Source of the DNA: Branchiostoma floridae
Taxonomy: Eukaryota > Chordata > Leptocardii > Amphioxiformes > Branchiostomatidae
Reading direction: 5' to 3'
Length of the DNA: 52,869 bases
Assembly: GCF_000003815.2 (NCBI RefSeq)
Contig: NC_049982.1
Coordinates: 16,432,675-16,485,543 of the forward strand
In this document: piece by piece, positions 1-19,800 of the stretch
Position numbering within the stretch: position 1 is the stretch's first letter
Layout of the letters: every line of letters begins with the position of its first letter
Notes under the pieces: model-generated
Seen by the model: only the letters and a program-made list of their open reading frames with translations
What the model was told of the DNA's origin: nothing
The model's database searches: none
Position numbers and translations under genes: made by a program

Positions 1-86
1 TATACCGGCACCAGGGTCTGCCCTCAGTCGGGCTGATCTGACGCTATTAGCATCTATTTGTTGCCGAGTAAACTGGTGCCGGTATA
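1..86. repeat. Short element with 14-bp inverted ends
   Basis: The first 14 bases (tataccggcaccag) are the exact reverse complement of 73-86 (ctggtgccggtata), enclosing 58 bases. It looks like one small foldback or MITE-type element lying in an intron of the WDR11 gene. The left end may continue beyond the window, so its true boundary and any target-site duplication cannot be seen. Confidence 0.6.
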
Positions 87-349
87 CCAAGTCCCTGGCC
101 AGCTTTGATACTATTTCTAAGCCACCGTAGGGTCTGCTTGAATACTACTTGATTTCGGAGTAGTCTATTGTTGCATGGGGAGGGAGATGGCTGAAATATG
201 GTGCATGTGCTCTCAAGCAAATGTCGGCCTTTCTAGTAATTTGATTATTTATGTAAAATTGTTCTCTGATAATTTATGTAAAATTGTTTCTTTTCAATAA
301 ATTCACTACCTTACTCAATTGTCTTCCTAAATCAACATGTTTCCTCCAG

Positions 350-973
350 TATGCGACATTTTGACCGGGCAGCTCTGTTTGCTGAAGCCTGCCTGGAGTT
401 TGGGGTTCTCATCCTGAATGAAGAAACTAATATCCTTTCAGTATAGGCTCATTTCGAAGATAATGAAAAAAGTTGTTGTGAAGACTTTAGAGTAGCAGTG
501 GTGCCTTTTGCAGAAGAGATATGTTGTCATTTTCATCAGTGTTCAAAATCATATCGCAAAATGAGCTTGATTGGACCTTTTTGCACTCTAGCATCAGATC
601 TGCATGGTATTGAATATATATTTACATGTACCTATGAATACTTGTAATATGTAAATCATAACATCTTTAGGTTTACTGACAGTTGCCTGTCATAGCTGTT
701 ATGTCCCACTGTCTTCCTTGACTGTGTCCATGTTCCCTGATCGAGGCTATTTTCCTGGAGTACGCTCGCTACCTGCACAGCCTGGGGAACCTGACGGCCA
801 TGGAACACTACTGTCACAAGGCAGGGGGCAAAGGTCAGCAGCTGCTCAGGGACGTGCAGATGGAGAACGCTCAGCTTCAGGAGAAAACAGCCGGGGAAGG
901 CAGCGGGGATGGAGGGGCAGACCAGGAGGGAGATGCTGACACTAGTGAGGGGGTAGAGGAGGGGCTGTTGTAG
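350..973 (+). CDS. WDR11: WDR11, last two coding exons (3' partial)
   Basis: Two exons are visible, 350-440 (acceptor ttcctccag) and 746-973 (acceptor after gatcgag), joined in phase 0 and ending in TAG at 971-973. They encode the alpha-helical C-terminus of WDR11, recognised by MRHFDRAALFAEACLEFG followed by an AIFLEYARYL segment and a KAGGKGQQLL segment. These match the vertebrate C-terminal block (ALF-EACL-YG, YARSL, KAG-KG-LL). WDR11 is a beta-propeller protein of the FAM91A1-WDR11 trafficking complex at the trans-Golgi. The extreme tail after KGQQLL is acidic and Gly-rich and is not conserved. All upstream exons lie outside the window. The donor at 441 (gtatag) is acceptable. No AATAAA is obvious before the gap. 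Confidence 0.85.
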
Positions 974-1366
974 TCTTACACATCTAAGCTGGTTAGGGAC
1001 TAGGGATGGGTACAGCTGAGGCTTATTGTAAAATTCATTAACATAGAATTGATAACATTGGTAAAACATTGTCTTTAATCTCTAGTTACATTTTAGTTCT
1101 TGCATTGGTCACTTGTTTGTTTTCAAAGACTCCAAAATGATGCCTTTTGTTATCAAAATTGTGTAGATGGTAAATTATTTTCCCTCTAAAATAGTATTAG
1201 TATGAATTGAGATGACTTATGTCAGTTACATTCTGTAGTTTTATAGTTTTTGTTTTGTGGAAAAAATGACCTGGGCACGGGTAGATCAATGATACTGTTG
1301 TTTCTTCTATCTAATGCTGTACAAATGGCATTACTGCAAGGATAATCAACTTATAGCAACTGCAGT
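974..1366. other. WDR11 3' flank
   Basis: AT-rich sequence following the WDR11 stop, presumably its 3' UTR and flank. I see no further exon, repeat or canonical poly(A) signal; the signal may lie in the adjacent gap. Confidence 0.5.
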
Positions 1367-1988
1367 NNNNNNNNNNNNNNNNNNNNNNNNNNNNNNNNNN
1401 NNNNNNNNNNNNNNNNNNNNNNNNNNNNNNNNNNNNNNNNNNNNNNNNNNNNNNNNNNNNNNNNNNNNNNNNNNNNNNNNNNNNNNNNNNNNNNNNNNNN
1501 NNNNNNNNNNNNNNNNNNNNNNNNNNNNNNNNNNNNNNNNNNNNNNNNNNNNNNNNNNNNNNNNNNNNNNNNNNNNNNNNNNNNNNNNNNNNNNNNNNNN
1601 NNNNNNNNNNNNNNNNNNNNNNNNNNNNNNNNNNNNNNNNNNNNNNNNNNNNNNNNNNNNNNNNNNNNNNNNNNNNNNNNNNNNNNNNNNNNNNNNNNNN
1701 NNNNNNNNNNNNNNNNNNNNNNNNNNNNNNNNNNNNNNNNNNNNNNNNNNNNNNNNNNNNNNNNNNNNNNNNNNNNNNNNNNNNNNNNNNNNNNNNNNNN
1801 NNNNNNNNNNNNNNNNNNNNNNNNNNNNNNNNNNNNNNNNNNNNNNNNNNNNNNNNNNNNNNNNNNNNNNNNNNNNNNNNNNNNNNNNNNNNNNNNNNNN
1901 NNNNNNNNNNNNNNNNNNNNNNNNNNNNNNNNNNNNNNNNNNNNNNNNNNNNNNNNNNNNNNNNNNNNNNNNNNNNNNNNNNNNNNNN
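1367..1988. other. Assembly gap (622 N)
   Basis: An unbroken run of N. It lies between the WDR11 3' end and the POLR2B 3' flank, so it probably hides only 3' UTR or intergenic sequence. Confidence 0.99.
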
Positions 1989-2336
1989 CAGTATAGATCA
2001 AGGGGCCAAAATACTAATATATAGTATAACTATTAGCTTACCTACCGTCTTTGAATGTAATACTGTTAAGTTCCAACTTGACTTTCAATTCTTCCTGTCA
2101 GAACAAGGGCATTTCTGTGTGCATTACACTGTCTCGCAAGGGGGAACCAGGAGACCCGGGATTCTGACCAAGTTACTTCCCTTTTCCTCGCTTTTTGTTA
2201 CCCTCTAATATATATCACTCTTCAGCCATCCCTGCTGCCTTGTTTGATGCTCAACATTGTCAAACAATCCTTTAACTTCTTCAACATTTACTTATTAAGT
2301 AATAGTCATTACCAACATCATAACTTTTTCCATCTC

Positions 2337-2342
2337 TTTATT
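2337..2342 (-). terminator. Candidate POLR2B poly(A) signal
   Basis: TTTATT on the + strand, which reads AATAAA on the POLR2B strand, about 540 bases past the stop codon. The interval 1989-2881 holds no other recognisable feature and is most simply the POLR2B 3' UTR and flank. Confidence 0.45.
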
Positions 2343-2881
2343 CATACCTTTTGAAACTTACATATTTTATGTACATATACACGACTTAGAAGTCAAGCAA
2401 GTAACTACACCATCAAAAGCTGTACATGAGGATGGTCTTGTCACTAGACAACAAAGTATGTTCATTAAAATATATATGACAAAAACCTTGGTGGCTTTCA
2501 GTTAATTTCAAGTTCTGATACTGTAGTGAAATACGACTTGTCCTACCGGTATGTATACTCGCATTAATTATCACTCACATACTACAAAACGTAGACTGTG
2601 TGTTTAACACTTGCCATGTATGGTTGAGCACACTTCAAGCCTTGTTTCATGGAACATATTTCTGTTGTTCAATTTTTTCTGTCCCATTTTCCATGATTTA
2701 AGAAAAGCAGGTACTTGTCACATAGCTTTGTATTGATGTACAAATCTGTCAAGTGCGCCTTAACGAAGAAAGAAAGTCTATCTTGCATACCCTTGGGAAT
2801 CCATTACAAAAAAATACAACTTTTTATACATTTTTCAATTTTTGACAAGAGCAACTTCCCGGGAAGTAAATTTTGGGTCTC

Positions 2882-12747
<9,866 letters not shown>

Positions 12748-12915
12748 GACTGTAACCCTTTGCTAAATCTTCGTGAATAGCTTTGGGTAATTTTATATAT
12801 TAGTCAGGGACGGATGGCTCACGAGAAGCTGGATTGCTGAAGGATTATTTCTAAACCCGCAGCACCCGAGAGCGTCACTGCGCCATTGCTGGCGACTCTC
12901 ACTGTGGTTCGAATG

Positions 12916-13007
12916 TGGTCTCACAGCGCCACCCTGCGTTTGAAATACACAATGCAACGTCTTGCTTGCATTGTGTATTTGAGGCGCTGGGTGGCGCTGT
13001 GAGACCA
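12916..13007. repeat. Long hairpin (42-bp arms, 8-nt loop)
   Basis: Left arm 12916-12957 and right arm 12966-13007 are inverted copies with four mismatches out of 42, closed by an 8-nt loop. The outer half is GC-rich (tggtctcacagcgccaccc), the inner part AT-rich (aaatacacaatgcaa). It lies about 170 bases upstream of the POLR2B start codon, so in promoter or 5' UTR territory. Confidence 0.85.
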
Positions 13008-13753
13008 TATGAGAAACGATATGATCCGATATCAGTGGAAGTTGGACCTCTCTAAACCTTAGGTCGCAAACTGTACTCTCGGGCCATCTAAACTCCTCTG
13101 TCATGTTTTCTGTTGGGCCATTTTCTGCTATTTATTCAGCGACCGGTGGAGCCTGGTAGAGGCCGGCTAGGAACTCTCAATCAATGTCCAATCAAGGATT
13201 TAGTCCAATGTCTTCTTCTCCACAGAAGAAAGGGAAATGAAATTTCAGGGACATTTTGAATTGAAGAAAACATATAACGTTAACATTGCATTTGGAAGAA
13301 TATGGGTTAACGGGTCATACTATTTTAAACATCCATTTATTATAAATAACGTTGGATAATTTTCTTGCTCAGGAATTCTACACCGTTTTGCATGGTCCCT
13401 CGCATCCTCGCAGGGTTTTAAAAGGATTATAAGGTTAACGTTAACGCTACTAAACTTGATATCCATGTTACTGAGTAACGCGCTATAGGCCAATTAGGAG
13501 CAATGACAAGTAATTAAAAAGGAGATAGAAAAGATCAGAAAAGGACTCCTTTTCATCCGCGCCCCCACTCCGAGCTGAACAGGTTCCGACATCAGATATC
13601 TGTTCTTATCAGGGAATAATTTGCGCCCTTTATAATAGACATAATGAGCGCCGAAGTATGAGCGAAGTATGGAAACAAGGATAAACTAAAAGAAGACGGA
13701 GAAGGCAATATATTATGGGCTGGACCATGATGGAAAACCATGAAAGTTTCTTG

Positions 13754-13810
13754 GTTAACGCAAGGAGCTTTTATCAGTTAACCGTTACTGATAAAAGCTC
13801 CTTGGGTAAC
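13754..13810. repeat. Hairpin (about 24-bp arms, 8-nt loop)
   Basis: Left arm 13754-13778 (gttaacgcaaggagctttta... ) and right arm 13787-13810 are inverted copies with one bulge and one mismatch, around the loop taaccgtt. Similar in scale to the hairpin at 12916 but unrelated in sequence. Confidence 0.8.
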
Positions 13811-14597
13811 GTAAAGGAACAAACAGACACTTTCTTTTCAAGAAAAAAAACAGGACAAAAGATCATTTGAGAGTTTGCACCCACTTTCTTCCCACTGTTG
13901 TAAAAATAGAACGTATGAGCTACTCCAGTACGTCACTTTTCATGTCCGTTGCTTTGTCTCACCTCCGGCATGGCCATATTTGGTAACAGGGCGGCATTTA
14001 AATTCCTCAGGTGTGTCAACAAGCCCGAGGTCTAACGGACGCGCTCTCGTTCCCAGACCGTGACATCATTGGTCACGTGATCACAGGGCAGTGTGAATAT
14101 CTTAGGAATGTGCCGATCTCTGTTTTACTCCCCCCGGAACGATAAGGCGATCAGAAGGAAGCATCGCTGAAAATCTGAAGCATTGGCTGAATTTCATAAC
14201 TCTGTCATTAAATTGAGTATACAGGATAACAGGAAAAGTCCTGTTGGCTTCTATACTATTCTCCAGTAAAATTTATAATCTAAAGTCAACAGGAAGTACC
14301 TGTTCCTACAGGGAGGTGAAATACTCAGGGGAACAGCCTAGAGTGGCCCACACAAAGTGGTGAGGGTGGCGTCAAATAACAGTTGTTTTGCGTCGGACGC
14401 CTAGTTTTCCTAAGTGGGTTATATTCCGTCTGCAACTGAGAGATACAATTGTTATTCTGCAAGGTAAGGTTCTCATCATATTTTTTGATAATGTTTCCTT
14501 ATTAAATCCGTGGCGTTTTGTAGATTTTAGGGGCGAGCTTTGGCTGAACGATATGGGGAACTGAAACGTCCCAAGTCTGGATCACGACTCGCCCTCC

Positions 14598-14798
14598 CTA
14601 CGCGCGTCTCTCAGATCTCACATTTTTCCAGTATTCCTCAACATCAGGAGGATCCAGAACATCTGTTGCTGCTACGTGCTGATTTCTTTTCTCCCAGGTA
14701 GAACTGGGGCCGAGTTTAGGAGTATAGGGTGGTAGGATCTGGAGTTTTGGGTGTCTCGCTTGCCTCTTTATTTTCCAGTGATGTCTGACAGTCATCAT
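14598..14798 (-). CDS. Small uncharacterised ORF, 66 aa
   Basis: An open frame of 66 codons starting MMTVRHHWKIKRQARHPKLQ and ending SERRA. I do not recognise it. In favour of coding: the start context GCCGCCATGATG is an excellent Kozak match, the sequence is rich in K, R, P and E without low complexity, and the start lies next to a CpG-rich tract with a YY1-like atggcggc and ETS-like cttccgg. Against: it is short, and no family resemblance is visible. A possible donor (AAAAAT|gtgaga, near 14622) would remove the last residues if spliced. There is no signal peptide or membrane segment. It lies antisense to, and probably within, the first intron of alpha-catenin, upstream of POLR2B. Confidence 0.35.
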   Translation of the reverse strand: MMTVRHHWKIKRQARHPKLQILPPYTPKLGPSSTWEKRNQHVAATDVLDPPDVEEYWKNVRSERRA

Positions 14799-15861
14799 GG
14801 CGGCTCGGAGATTTGAATCAGGGCAAAATAACTTCCGGTTTACCCCTATTCTTTTCGTGTGTAGATCACTTGTTGATCTCCAGTTTGACGTTTTCTCTTC
14901 CTGGATAACCCCTTAACATTCCCTATGGACGTTCCACTACTGGACTTTGAAATTATGCACAGACTGAATGGTTGAAATTATCGCCCTTCAAAAGTTTTTT
15001 TTTTTTCTAGCTGCCTAGACAGATCTGTAATACTCTCCCTACTAGTCATTGTTGTAACGTTGTTTTCACATCTTCTAGTGACTCAGTATATTCTCAGGGT
15101 GTGGGATACAAATATTCAACAGAAAATTGTAACAATCGTTTTTGTTCCACGCTTTCTAGATAATCTTAAGTTGTCTGTGTATTTGATAGATATTTATGAT
15201 GTTTACCCAAGTAGTGTGGGAAAGTTGGCACTTCCAAAAACATGCTGCTTCAACCCCGTGGCTTCAAGTGGCAGAATGCAGTGCAAACAAGTTTGTTGAT
15301 TCAAATTAGAGCCCGAATCAAACAGGCTGTCAGTTTTCTATCAGGTGATTTTTTTTATTGTATACTGTGGGCTGTTTGGGTTCATATATTTGCAACCATA
15401 TTAACACCAGAGCTATGTAAATACATGTGTATTACAATTTATTATTTATAAAATTTAAGGCAAGTTGCCGCAACCAACAGCCTGAACAAAGAGAACTTGT
15501 TTGGACCACTGCATGCTATGAAAGATGCAAAGGGCAGAGTAAGACAGGTTACCTTGAGTGGAAGTTGAATAAGAATAAGATTGGTTGAGTCATACATCAT
15601 AACATGCAGTTCTTAAACTTTAAGTTAAAGAATTTACTTGTCATTCGTCCTAGCAACAAAGATGTGCCAGCAGCTGTATTGAAACAACTTGGCATCATGC
15701 TGATGATAATTTTGGCAGGTTTGCTACATCCTGTGCTAGTGAGTGACAGTGACACGTTGTTGTCTGACTTAAAGGGTCATTTACTGCCTCTGTCAGCCTT
15801 GGCTTGAGTCGAGACAACAAGCTGAAGGACAGCAGCCTTTCCTGTGTCAGGTTACATGGTT

Positions 15862-16646
15862 AGGCCATGATGATTTGATTATATGGATGACATCCGCGCT
15901 CGCACCAATTTTCGGCCGTTTCCAAAAAAAAAAAGAAGTTTTTAACCACACAGTAAATTGTGCAAAGCAGCTGTAAAATGAGCATATATATGCTGTAGAT
16001 TGAAGAAAAAGTATCAGAAAACATATAACTAATGCCATAGAATGCCAAAATAAATCTAAAGTCAAAGAATAAGATGTGAAAGGACAGAATTAAAAAAAAA
16101 TATATTGTCGGTAGGGGTAGGTACCAGTACAGAAAATTCAGGTATAGGTCCTGTTCAGGTCCAAAGGATCATTTCCAGGTCCGGACCTGAACCTGGACCT
16201 GATTGTATGTGGAAACTTGAGAATTGGCAATACTCAAAACAATGGTAATTGGTCAATTTTGCTACAAAGGAGTCTGTTTGGTGGACTCCCATTTTAAAAT
16301 CCCATCTCCATGTAATAAATGCTGTCTCTATACCTTTGACTGTAGAAACTTGGTACAATTTTATAATTGGCAAAACCACTGATTTTTTTTCAGGTCTGTT
16401 TTTATTGGATCGGTCCAAGAACAAAAAAAATGTTTTGCACCTGTACAATGTACTGGTCCCTACACCTCAGACTGTTGTTATACCATACTATGTGTTTTTA
16501 GTCCTATGTTCAACCTTCCTGACCACTTAGATTTCATATTGAAGGCAACTTTTTTTTTTTGGCCAAACTTTTTTTTTATTCGCTCGCTCGCATCAATTTT
16601 GGAGTTCCCAGAGGATGTCATCCATATAATCAAATCAACATGGCCT
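15862..16646. mobile_element. Non-autonomous element with 34-bp terminal inverted repeats
   Basis: Bases 15862-15895 and 16613-16646 are inverted copies with one mismatch in 34 (aggccatg-tgatttgattatatggatgacatcc). Weaker pairing continues inward through a ctcgca-caatttt block and A-rich/T-rich tracts. The roughly 720-base interior has no transposase ORF but contains a palindromic caggtccggacctg. This fits a MITE or other non-autonomous DNA transposon in the alpha-catenin first intron. No target-site duplication is clear. Confidence 0.7.
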
Positions 16647-16804
16647 TAGACAAATACTAGTAGTTTGTACATTGTTCAATTGCCCTATAGTATAGGCTGT
16701 TAGTGTTAAACCTCATGTTCTTTCTACTTACCTTGTACTTAATTAAACTAGTTATGTTATAATATCTTTCAGTGGGACAGTAAACACAAACACAACAGCA
16801 CAAG

Positions 16805-19800
16805 ATGGCTTCACCAGGCGGTACCCTGAAATGGGACCCCAAGAATCTGGAGATCAAGACACACTCTGTAGAGAAGACACTGGAGCCACTGGTCACACAG
16901 GTTAGTCTGCAGTCTGCAAGCTTCAAGTCCAGATAATGTCTAACCTTCGATAAAGATTCAAATGTAAATTGAAAACAGAAGTTTAAACAGGTCTGTATTT
17001 AAGTACATGTATATTTCCAATTTTTTTAGGTCACAACACTTGTGAACACCAAAGGGAACTCTGGTAAGAAGAAGGGTCGTTCCAAGAAGGCCCATGTGCT
17101 GAGTGCCTTAGTCAAAAAGGCCACAGAGACCTTCATTGACAAGGGGGAGATAATCGCAAAGGACTATCCAGATATCCAGGATGACATGATGGCAGCCATC
17201 GATGACTGCAAGAAGACAGGTTCGAAATGTGTTTTTTTGTGGTTAGATATGTATAGAGTACTCTATTGAAGAACCAGCCAACTGTTGAATAAATTGATGC
17301 CATAAGAAACAATAATGATGATGATAGTGGAAATAATAGGAGAATGTCTGCATAATGTTGCAAAGTGTTGAATTCTCTGTGTTACATGTGAGCCAAGGAG
17401 ACCACTTGCCTGTAAAGCAAATATAGAAATGCCAAACAGTCAGCAGACATAGCAGCGTGATGTTGACAGAATTCCTCCTCTGTGGACTTGAGCTGGATGT
17501 GAGACAGTTTGACTCACATCTGTGAGACACATGTTTAAAACAGCACACTAAAGTGCAAGTTAATCCAGCTGATTTGTGCTGTAACCATAGAAACCACAAT
17601 GTGGTATACCATCTATTGTGGCCAGGATATCACATGCTAGTGACAAATATTATCTTTGCACTTGGAGCCATTGCCCTGGGATGAAAGTATGACAAAAGTG
17701 AATTTGATGTCACAAGTTTACTTGAAGGAGTGTCTTACCTTATACTATAGGGTACTGTATCTCTTGTGTTGTAATCATGTTGCCAAAATTAAGTTCAGGA
17801 ATGTGGGAGAACTGTTCAACATCCAAGTGATCCAACCCAGACTTTGTAAACTTAATGTCAGGAAACTTGGCCATTACTAGGAGATGAGCCTGCTAGTTTC
17901 TATCCTCTCTCCTACCATGTTTTACTATTCAATCCCCAAAGCCAAGTTGATCATTAGAAATTGAATAGGAGCAAACGCCAACTAAAAAAGCCTATATTGG
18001 TTCAGCTACCTTGATATCTGTTAACCCATCATGCTTTTCTTTTTGGAAGGCAACACAAGATTGTAGCCCACTCAGCACAACCGGTCCCTTAACATACCAC
18101 TTTGACTTCCATCCTACAGGTGACACCATGTACGCTGCCTCCCAGGAGTTTGCGGACGACCCGTGCTCCTCCATGAAGCGGGGTGCCATGGTGCGTGCGG
18201 CCCGCGCCCTTCTGTCTGCCGTCACCAGACTGCTCATCATCGCTGACATGGCTGACGTGCACATGTTACTGAAGCACCTCCGCATTGTGAGTTTGAACCC
18301 ACAATTTGTATGGTTTAGATAATCAATCAGTTTCTATTTATGCTTTTTAGTGGGACTAGTGAACATTTTTGTGGTTGTCTTATACAAATGTTGATTTAAA
18401 TCTCATATTGTTGTTTTCTTTGGTCCTTTAGGTTGAGGAGTCCCTTGAGAGGGTGCGTCAGGCACAGGACCAACAGGCGCTGAACAACGCCTTCCGCCAG
18501 TACGGCAAAGATGTGGTGGGGCTCAACGACATCGCCATGAAGAGACAGAACGTAAGAACTAGTTCTGCATGATATTTACTGGACAATGATCTGTAATTTC
18601 ACTTTGTGTACATGTATGTAAACTGAGAGTCAGAAGCTTACATTGCGACTGATTGTGCAATACACATTGTTATGAATAGAAAAGCTCCTTTCATCAATGT
18701 TTGGAAAAATAATAAGAGGTTGAAAAATTAGAACTCCTAAATATAAACACAGATAAGTATGTTCCCCATTGTACACAGCACTACAAGAGTCAAGTTCATT
18801 TTCACCACACGATCATGATTATTTAGAAATATTTTTTCTTCCTGCTCAGGACTTGATCGACCCTGCCCGGCGTGATGAGATGGCTGCTGCCCGTAACACA
18901 CTGAAGAAGAACAGCATGATGCTGTACACGGCCTCCAAGGCCTTCCTGCGCCACCCTGATGTCGCTGCGGCCAAGGCCAACCGGGACTACGTGTACAAAC
19001 AAGTCTGCGATGCTGTCAACTCTCTGTCCAACACTGCGCAGGCTTCTGGACCCGCGGATCCTCACCCTTACGAGGGGGCTGGTGAGCTGGCCGCAGCACT
19101 GGACGAGTTCGATGTAAGTCATAATGTACAAGGGTCCTCCAAACTAGGGGGACGCGCTTTTTACATCATGTCATGTCACCAGACAATTACTTGTTTTTGT
19201 TTCAGCTTTTCAAGCCAAATTATATTGCCCCATTTTGTTATGCAACCAGAAATGTGTACGTGTAGTACACCTAAGCATCACAGTTTGCTGTAAAGTGTAC
19301 TGTCATCAGGGTGGGGGAAACACTAACTAAACACCAAACGGATAATGTGTTCCCCAGTCAACATAACACCCTTGTATATCCGTACGTGCTGTTTCTTTCA
19401 CATTTTGGTGGTTGGTATTTTCCTGAGGTCACTTACATTTCCTTGCCCCCTCTCCTGCTATTGTTACCACATTTATGATCCCTGTGATTTGTTTATTTCT
19501 CTGTACTCAGTATTCCAGTGGTGCCTCTCAGCACTTTCTCTCAGTAGAGCAGTTTGGCTGGACCATAGATAGTTGCAACTTTTGATAGCCTTCATTGGCC
19601 ACCGTTGCAAAGAAATGTTCACATAATGATTGTGTAAAAGCTAATGTCGTCATAATAAATGTACTTTCATATAGAAAGAACACAAAAAGTGGTCTTGACA
19701 AAGTGTTCATATGGAGGGAAAGTCTGCTTCATTCTTTGCTTCTACTTTTATGGTTTGGTGCTATGGCTTTATTTTCCTTTTATCATCTGGAGGGTCGACG

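Larger units (their letters stand above)
12748..14597. promoter_or_regulatory. POLR2B upstream / intergenic region
   Basis: Divergent spacer between the POLR2B start codon and the presumed alpha-catenin 5' end. Apart from the two hairpins it holds no ORF I believe. A palindromic E-box (tcacgtga) occurs near 14075. A strong donor, ctgcaag|gtaagg, at 14463/14464 could close a non-coding first exon of alpha-catenin, since that gene's first coding exon has a clear acceptor at 16772. Neither transcription start can be placed from sequence alone. Confidence 0.4.

Noticed and set aside
1314-2024. Long open frames on both strands around 1.3-2.0 kb
   Set aside because: They consist almost wholly of assembly-gap N and have no coding evidence.
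12916-13007. Calling the hairpin a microRNA precursor
   Set aside because: The stem is long and nearly perfect and has no recognisable mature sequence; a foldback element is equally likely without small-RNA data.
12793-13104. 103-codon ORF on the minus strand upstream of POLR2B
   Set aside because: It runs straight through both arms of the 92-nt hairpin, so its length comes from the repeat; no family resemblance.
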